Source: Actinomycetes bacterium (GTDB taxonomy: Bacteria > Actinomycetota > Actinomycetes > Actinomycetales > Microbacteriaceae). Taken from it: 18,775 nt of DNA. The notes under the pieces were generated by a model. That model saw only the letters and a program-made list of their open reading frames with translations. It did no database searches and was not told where the DNA came from. Position numbers and translations under genes: made by a program. Location: contig JAEYVF010000188.1 of NCBI GenBank assembly GCA_023432005.1, positions 1-18,775 on the forward strand, given 5' to 3'. Below are positions 13,585 through 18,775 of the stretch, one piece after another; the first letter of the stretch is position 1, and every line of letters begins with the position of its first letter.

Positions 13585-14863
13585 AGTAGGCGGCGTTCTC
13601 GTCGCTCTCCTTGCACCAGGAGTAGAGCCTCTGCGCGGCCTTGTCGTGCTCGGCGAGCGTGTTGGAGAACACCGTCTCCCCGGTCTTCAGGTCGACCGTC
13701 ACGAAGTAGAGCCATGTGCCGTCGGCCGGCGCCACCGCCGCGTTGATCGCGTCGACCCCCGGGAGGCCGATCGGCCCGATGGGGAGCCCCGGGTTCGCGT
13801 ACGTGTTGTAGGGGTTCGACGCATCCGCGCGGTCCTCGGGCGAGGTCCACACGCTCGAGGTGTCATTGAGCCCGTAGTGCACCGTCGCATCCGACTGCAG
13901 GAGCATCCCCCGGTCGATGCGGTTCTGGAACACGCGCGCGATCTTGGGCATGTCCTCGAGGTTCGGCCCCGACTCGCGCTGCACGATGGAGGCCATCGTG
14001 AGCACGGTGAAGCGGCTCTCGGGCGCGACGCCCGCGGCGTCGAGGGTCGCGATCATCTGGTCGACGAGCATCTTGATCGCGCCGTTCGCGGTGACGCCCG
14101 GATCGAAGGTGTACGTCGCGGGGAAGAGCCAGCCCTCGATGCTCGGCGAGGTGGCGGGGATGCCGAACTGGGTGAAGTTCGCGGCCTCCGCCTGCAGCTC
14201 CTCGAGCGGGATCTCGGTCGCCGCGGCGATGAGCTCGAGCGCGCTCGAGGCACGCACCCCCTCCGGGATCGTGACGCGGTTGATGATGCGGTTGGCCGGG
14301 TCCTGGAGGGCTCGCAGCGCCGCGGCGGCGCTCATCTCCTTCTGCAGCTTGTAGTTGCCGGGCTCGAAGGTGATGCTCGAGTCGGCGAGAAGCAGCTCGT
14401 AGAACGCGTCGAAGGTCTTCGTGACACCCGCCTGCTCGAGCTTCGCGGCGACGTCGGCGCCGATGTCGCCCGATTCGATGACGATCGTCACCTCCTCGCC
14501 GTTCCCCTCGCCCTCGAAGTCGTTCGGCGGCGCGATGCCCAGCACCTCCTGGATCTTCTCGCCGTAGTTGCTCCACACATAGACGCCGCCGGCCGTCAGG
14601 AGGCCCAGCACCACGAGCAGCGCGATGATCCATCCCCACGGCCCGCGACCGCGGCGCTTCGGACGTGAGCGCGACGCGGAGCCCCCGCCCGCGCCCTCGC
14701 GGAGCGCGCGCCGCGAGAGGGGCGCCTGCGGGTTCGGCTCCGCCGTGCTCGTCGAGATCGGGGTCGTCGGGGTCGCCGGGGTCGGCGTGGTCGACACCGC
14801 GTTGGTCGACGGGGTGAGCGATCCGGGGCCGAAGATGTCGTCCCAGCTCGGTTCAGAGGCCAC
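13577..14863 (-). CDS. mltG: endolytic murein transglycosylase MltG (YceG-like)
   Basis: MltG is a membrane-anchored lytic transglycosylase that cuts nascent peptidoglycan strands and sets glycan chain length. The 428-residue protein has a long, disordered cytoplasmic tail rich in Thr/Pro/Ser (about 11-60). A basic patch (RSRPKRRGRG) comes next, then a single membrane helix (about 76-96) and the extracellular part. The catalytic YceG domain contains IEGWLFPATYTF (about 242-253), the catalytic Glu297 in ASIVQRESG, and NPYNTYANPGLPIGPI. A LysM-like segment lies at about 120-175. Start GTG 14863 overlaps the ruvX end by 11 bases. The ruvX-mltG-aroE order is common in actinobacteria. Confidence 0.95.
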   Translation of the reverse strand: MASEPSWDDIFGPGSLTPSTNAVSTTPTPATPTTPISTSTAEPNPQAPLSRRALREGAGGGSASRSRPKRRGRGPWGWIIALLVVLGLLTAGGVYVWSNYGEKIQEVLGIAPPNDFEGEGNGEEVTIVIESGDIGADVAAKLEQAGVTKTFDAFYELLLADSSITFEPGNYKLQKEMSAAAALRALQDPANRIINRVTIPEGVRASSALELIAAATEIPLEELQAEAANFTQFGIPATSPSIEGWLFPATYTFDPGVTANGAIKMLVDQMIATLDAAGVAPESRFTVLTMASIVQRESGPNLEDMPKIARVFQNRIDRGMLLQSDATVHYGLNDTSSVWTSPEDRADASNPYNTYANPGLPIGPIGLPGVDAINAAVAPADGTWLYFVTVDLKTGETVFSNTLAEHDKAAQRLYSWCKESDENAAYCA

Positions 14864-15325
14864 GTTCAGGGTCCTTCATGCGGGGGACGACGGATCCGGG
14901 GGGACGATCCGACATCCGCTCGGAGTCGAGGGCGTTCTGCAGGATGATAACAGCGGCCACCTGGTCCACGACCGAGCGCGAGCCCTTCGCCTTGCGGCCT
15001 CCCGCCTGGAGCTGACGGTGCGCCGTGACGGTGCTGAGCCGTTCGTCGACGAGCCGCACGGGCATCTCCCCTGCGGTCGCCAGCGCCGCCGCGAACTCCC
15101 GTGCGTCGGTGGTCGACGGCGTGTCGGCGCCGTTGAGCGACAGCGGCAGTCCGACGACGAGCTCGATGGCGTCGAGCTCCGCAGCGCGGGCGAGCACGGC
15201 GCGCACCGTGCGCTCGTCGCGCGGCAGGGTCTCGACGGGTGTCGCGATGAGCCCGTCGGGATCGCAGCGCGACACTCCGACGCGGGCCCGGCCGACGTCG
15301 ACGCCGATCCGGACGCCGCGCCGCA

Positions 15326-15326
<1 letters not shown>
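14853..15326 (-). CDS. ruvX: putative Holliday junction resolvase / pre-16S rRNA nuclease RuvX (YqgF)
   Basis: RuvX/YqgF is an RNase H-fold nuclease. E. coli YqgF is implicated in 16S rRNA 5'-end maturation, and the mycobacterial RuvX resolves Holliday junctions. The 157-residue protein has the three acidic catalytic positions: Asp10 in GVDVGRARVG, Glu95 in LVDERLST, and Asp121 in SVVDQVAAVIILQ. VVGLPLSLNG is also typical. ATG 15326 shares one base with the alaS stop (TGATG). The C-terminal tail after about residue 135 is short and probably disordered. Confidence 0.94.
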
Positions 15327-17983
<2,657 letters not shown>

Positions 17984-18000
17984 AGGTACTCCGTAAACGT

Positions 18001-18036
18001 GTCCCGTCGGGACGAGGCCTGCGGGCCGCCGGCCCG
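18001..18036 (-). promoter_or_regulatory. two adjacent palindromes in the alaS leader
   Basis: GTCCCG-T-CGGGAC (18001-18013) is a perfect 13-base palindrome identical to the core of the pyr-leader palindrome (4716-4728). Next to it, CGGGCC and GGCCCG (18022-18036) pair around a three-base loop. Both lie between the small membrane-protein gene and alaS. In RNA they would make two short GC hairpins just before the alaS ribosome binding site. They may modulate alaS relative to the upstream gene or serve as protein sites. No specific binding protein is known to me. Confidence 0.5.
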
Positions 18037-18049
18037 ACGGCGGGTGGGA

Positions 18050-18280
18050 TCAGGACTTGGCGCGCTGCGCGAGGTCGTCGATCGCGTCCTGCGCGTTCGC
18101 GACGGCCTGCTTCAGCTCCGCCTCGCGGGCCTTGTAGCCCTGCACGACGGCATCTCCGAACTCGCGGGCCTTCCCGTCGACCTCGTCGAAGAACTGCTTG
18201 CCCTGGGGGGTCTTCGCGACCTCGTGTGCGACGACGAAGCCGATGGCGACTCCGGCGATCAGAAGCAGTGCACCCTTCAT
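18050..18280 (-). CDS. small single-helix membrane protein, function unknown
   Basis: I do not recognise a named family with confidence. The 76-residue product starts with a hydrophobic helix (about residues 3-20, GALLLIAGVAIGFVVAHEV). A charged, probably alpha-helical or coiled-coil tail follows, rich in Lys/Glu/Ala and including KTPQGKQFFDEVDGKAREFG. It looks like the YtxH-type small envelope proteins. ATG 18280 is preferred to the in-frame GTG 18292 because GAGG sits six bases upstream of the ATG. Small uncharacterised membrane proteins between rpsD and alaS are common in actinobacteria. It probably shares a transcript with alaS. Confidence 0.82.
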   Translation of the reverse strand: MKGALLLIAGVAIGFVVAHEVAKTPQGKQFFDEVDGKAREFGDAVVQGYKAREAELKQAVANAQDAIDDLAQRAKS

Positions 18281-18337
18281 CGTGTTCCTCACTTCTCGTT
18301 CGCGGTCGTCGAGCGGCGGATGCCGCGCAACTCTCCT

Positions 18338-18343
18338 ACCCTA
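18338..18343 (-). promoter_or_regulatory. candidate -10 element for the small membrane protein / alaS operon
   Basis: TAGGGT on the minus strand fits the loose TANNNT -10 pattern and lies 57 bases before the ATG at 18280, downstream of the rpsD terminator hairpins. The best -35-like sequence, CAGACG, shares only three bases with TTGACA at about 18-base spacing. The position is sensible but the match is weak. Confidence 0.25.
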
Positions 18344-18411
18344 TGCCGTTCCGCGGATGGGCGTCTGGCTGTCGGGGCGGAGGCGGTGGTCGGGTCGGTG
18401 CAGAAAGCGGA

Positions 18412-18438
18412 ATGCCCCGGGACCGGGTCCCGGGGCAT
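18412..18438 (-). terminator. rpsD-distal terminator hairpin
   Basis: ATGCCCCGGGACC (18412-18424) and GGTCCCGGGGCAT (18426-18438) are perfect 13-base arms separated by one base. On the minus strand the stem is followed by TCCGCTTTCTGC, a modest pyrimidine tail. No plus-strand gene ends here, so it most likely ends transcription coming from rpsD. It is the third of three hairpins after rpsD. Confidence 0.8.
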
Positions 18439-18476
18439 CCTGTGCTTGTCGGCGGGCGGCGTAGCTGTGTCCTTCC

Positions 18477-18498
18477 GCGCCGCGGTGATCCGCGGCGC
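18477..18498 (-). repeat. GC-rich hairpin downstream of rpsD
   Basis: GCGCCGCGG (18477-18485) and CCGCGGCGC (18490-18498) form a perfect nine-pair stem with a four-base loop, 18 bases after the rpsD stop codon. No U-tract follows in the minus direction (GGAAGGACAC). It may be an RNA 3'-end protecting structure or part of a compound terminator. Confidence 0.6.
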
Positions 18499-18501
18499 TG
18501 C

Positions 18502-18532
18502 ACTACGCAGCTCGCTCAGCGAGCTGCGTAGT
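18502..18532 (-). terminator. hairpin with the rpsD stop codon in its loop
   Basis: ACTACGCAGCTCGCT (18502-18516) and AGCGAGCTGCGTAGT (18518-18532) are perfect 15-base arms around one base. In rpsD mRNA this folds as a 14-pair stem whose three-base loop is exactly the UGA stop codon (18518-18516). The upstream arm is coding (Tyr-Ala-Ala-Arg). No U-tract follows. It may be a compound transcription terminator with the two hairpins behind it, or a translation-termination or mRNA-stability structure. The pairing is certain from sequence; the role is not. Confidence 0.65.
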
Positions 18533-18775
18533 ACTCGACGACGAGCTGCACGTCGCAGGTCACGGGGACCTCGGCGCGCTTCGGGCGACGCACGAGGCGG
18601 GCCTGGAGCTTGTCGAGCTCGACCTCGAGGTAGCCCGGGGTCTTGGGCAGCACGTCGACGTGACCGCCGGCGGCGGCGACCTGGAACGGCTCGGTCGACT
18701 CCGAGCGCTCCTTGACGTGGATGAGCTGACCCGGCTTCACGCGGAACGACGGGCGGTCGACGATCTTGCCGTCGA
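18516..18775 (-). CDS. rpsD: 30S ribosomal protein S4, C-terminal part
   Basis: S4 is a primary 16S rRNA binding protein of the small subunit. The window holds the last 85 or so residues; the start lies beyond 18775. The visible part begins inside the S4 RNA-binding domain (DGKIVDRPSFRVKPGQLI), continues with VKERSESTEPFQVAA, and ends with VPVTCDVQLVVEYYAAR. That ending is the conserved C-terminus of S4. The last four codons (TAC GCA GCT CGC) and the stop are part of a perfect hairpin. GCA and GCT are unusual alanine codons in this GC-biased gene set. Confidence 0.97.
   Translation of the reverse strand, partial: DGKIVDRPSFRVKPGQLIHVKERSESTEPFQVAAAGGHVDVLPKTPGYLEVELDKLQARLVRRPKRAEVPVTCDVQLVVEYYAAR

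Larger units (their letters stand above)
18281..18515. other. intergenic region between rpsD and the small membrane protein gene
   Basis: These 235 bases hold most of the stop-codon hairpin, two further rpsD-side hairpins and one weak promoter candidate, all listed separately. The stretch from 18344 to 18411 shows no repeats or credible open frame on either strand. An uncharacterised small RNA could fit between the terminator at 18412 and position 18281, but nothing in the sequence argues for it. Confidence 0.6.

Noticed and set aside
17984..18049. T-box or other tRNA-sensing leader for alaS
   Set aside because: The 66-base gap is too short and lacks the conserved T-box sequence.
18281..18292. 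Alternative GTG start of the small membrane protein
   Set aside because: The GTG overlaps the GAGG that serves as ribosome binding site for ATG 18280.

Overview
The window is high-GC DNA that reads as the chromosome of an actinobacterium, most likely order Micrococcales and family Microbacteriaceae. The evidence is the strong G/C third-position bias, actinobacterial variants of housekeeping proteins, and gene order. The order rpsD - small membrane protein - alaS - ruvX - mltG - aroE - aroC - aroK - aroB - aroQ - efp - nusB - (accessory genes) - pyrR - pyrB - pyrC - membrane protein - carA - carB closely resembles the Streptomyces chromosome. I see no phage, transposon, integrase, CRISPR, tRNA or rRNA. 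All genes but one lie on the minus strand, so transcription runs from high to low coordinates.

Right part (18775 to 8463). The 3' end of rpsD is followed by three strong hairpins. The first has the rpsD stop codon in its loop. A candidate promoter then leads into a small one-helix membrane protein and alaS, ruvX (Holliday junction resolvase / rRNA processing nuclease), mltG (lytic transglycosylase), five shikimate genes (aroE, aroC, aroK, aroB, aroQ), efp and nusB. Most junctions overlap or are very short, as in a long translationally coupled operon. The aro genes cover every step from DAHP to chorismate except EPSP synthase (aroA).

Middle (8462 to 4891). An accessory block sits where related genomes pass more directly from nusB to pyrR; Streptomyces has bldD there. 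It holds a three-gene ABC importer of the sulfonate/nitrate/taurine type (ATPase, lipoprotein, permease) on the minus strand. Facing it on the plus strand is a DoxX/DUF417-like four-helix membrane protein. A strong terminator hairpin separates the two convergent units.

Left part (4890 to 1). A 226-base leader precedes the de novo pyrimidine operon pyrR-pyrB-pyrC-(membrane protein)-carA-carB, in which every gene overlaps the next. The leader contains a convincing PyrR-binding hairpin directly beside the pyrR ribosome binding site, which suggests translational repression by uridine nucleotides. It also contains a 19-base palindrome and repeated GTCCCG/CGGGAC hexamers that could pair with the PyrR element. 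carB and rpsD run off the window edges.

Most of the window is ordinary core genome. The points worth a second look are the pyr leader, the rpsD stop-codon hairpin, a palindrome shared by the pyr and alaS leaders, and the ABC/DoxX block. I do not see an obvious undescribed defence or biosynthetic system.
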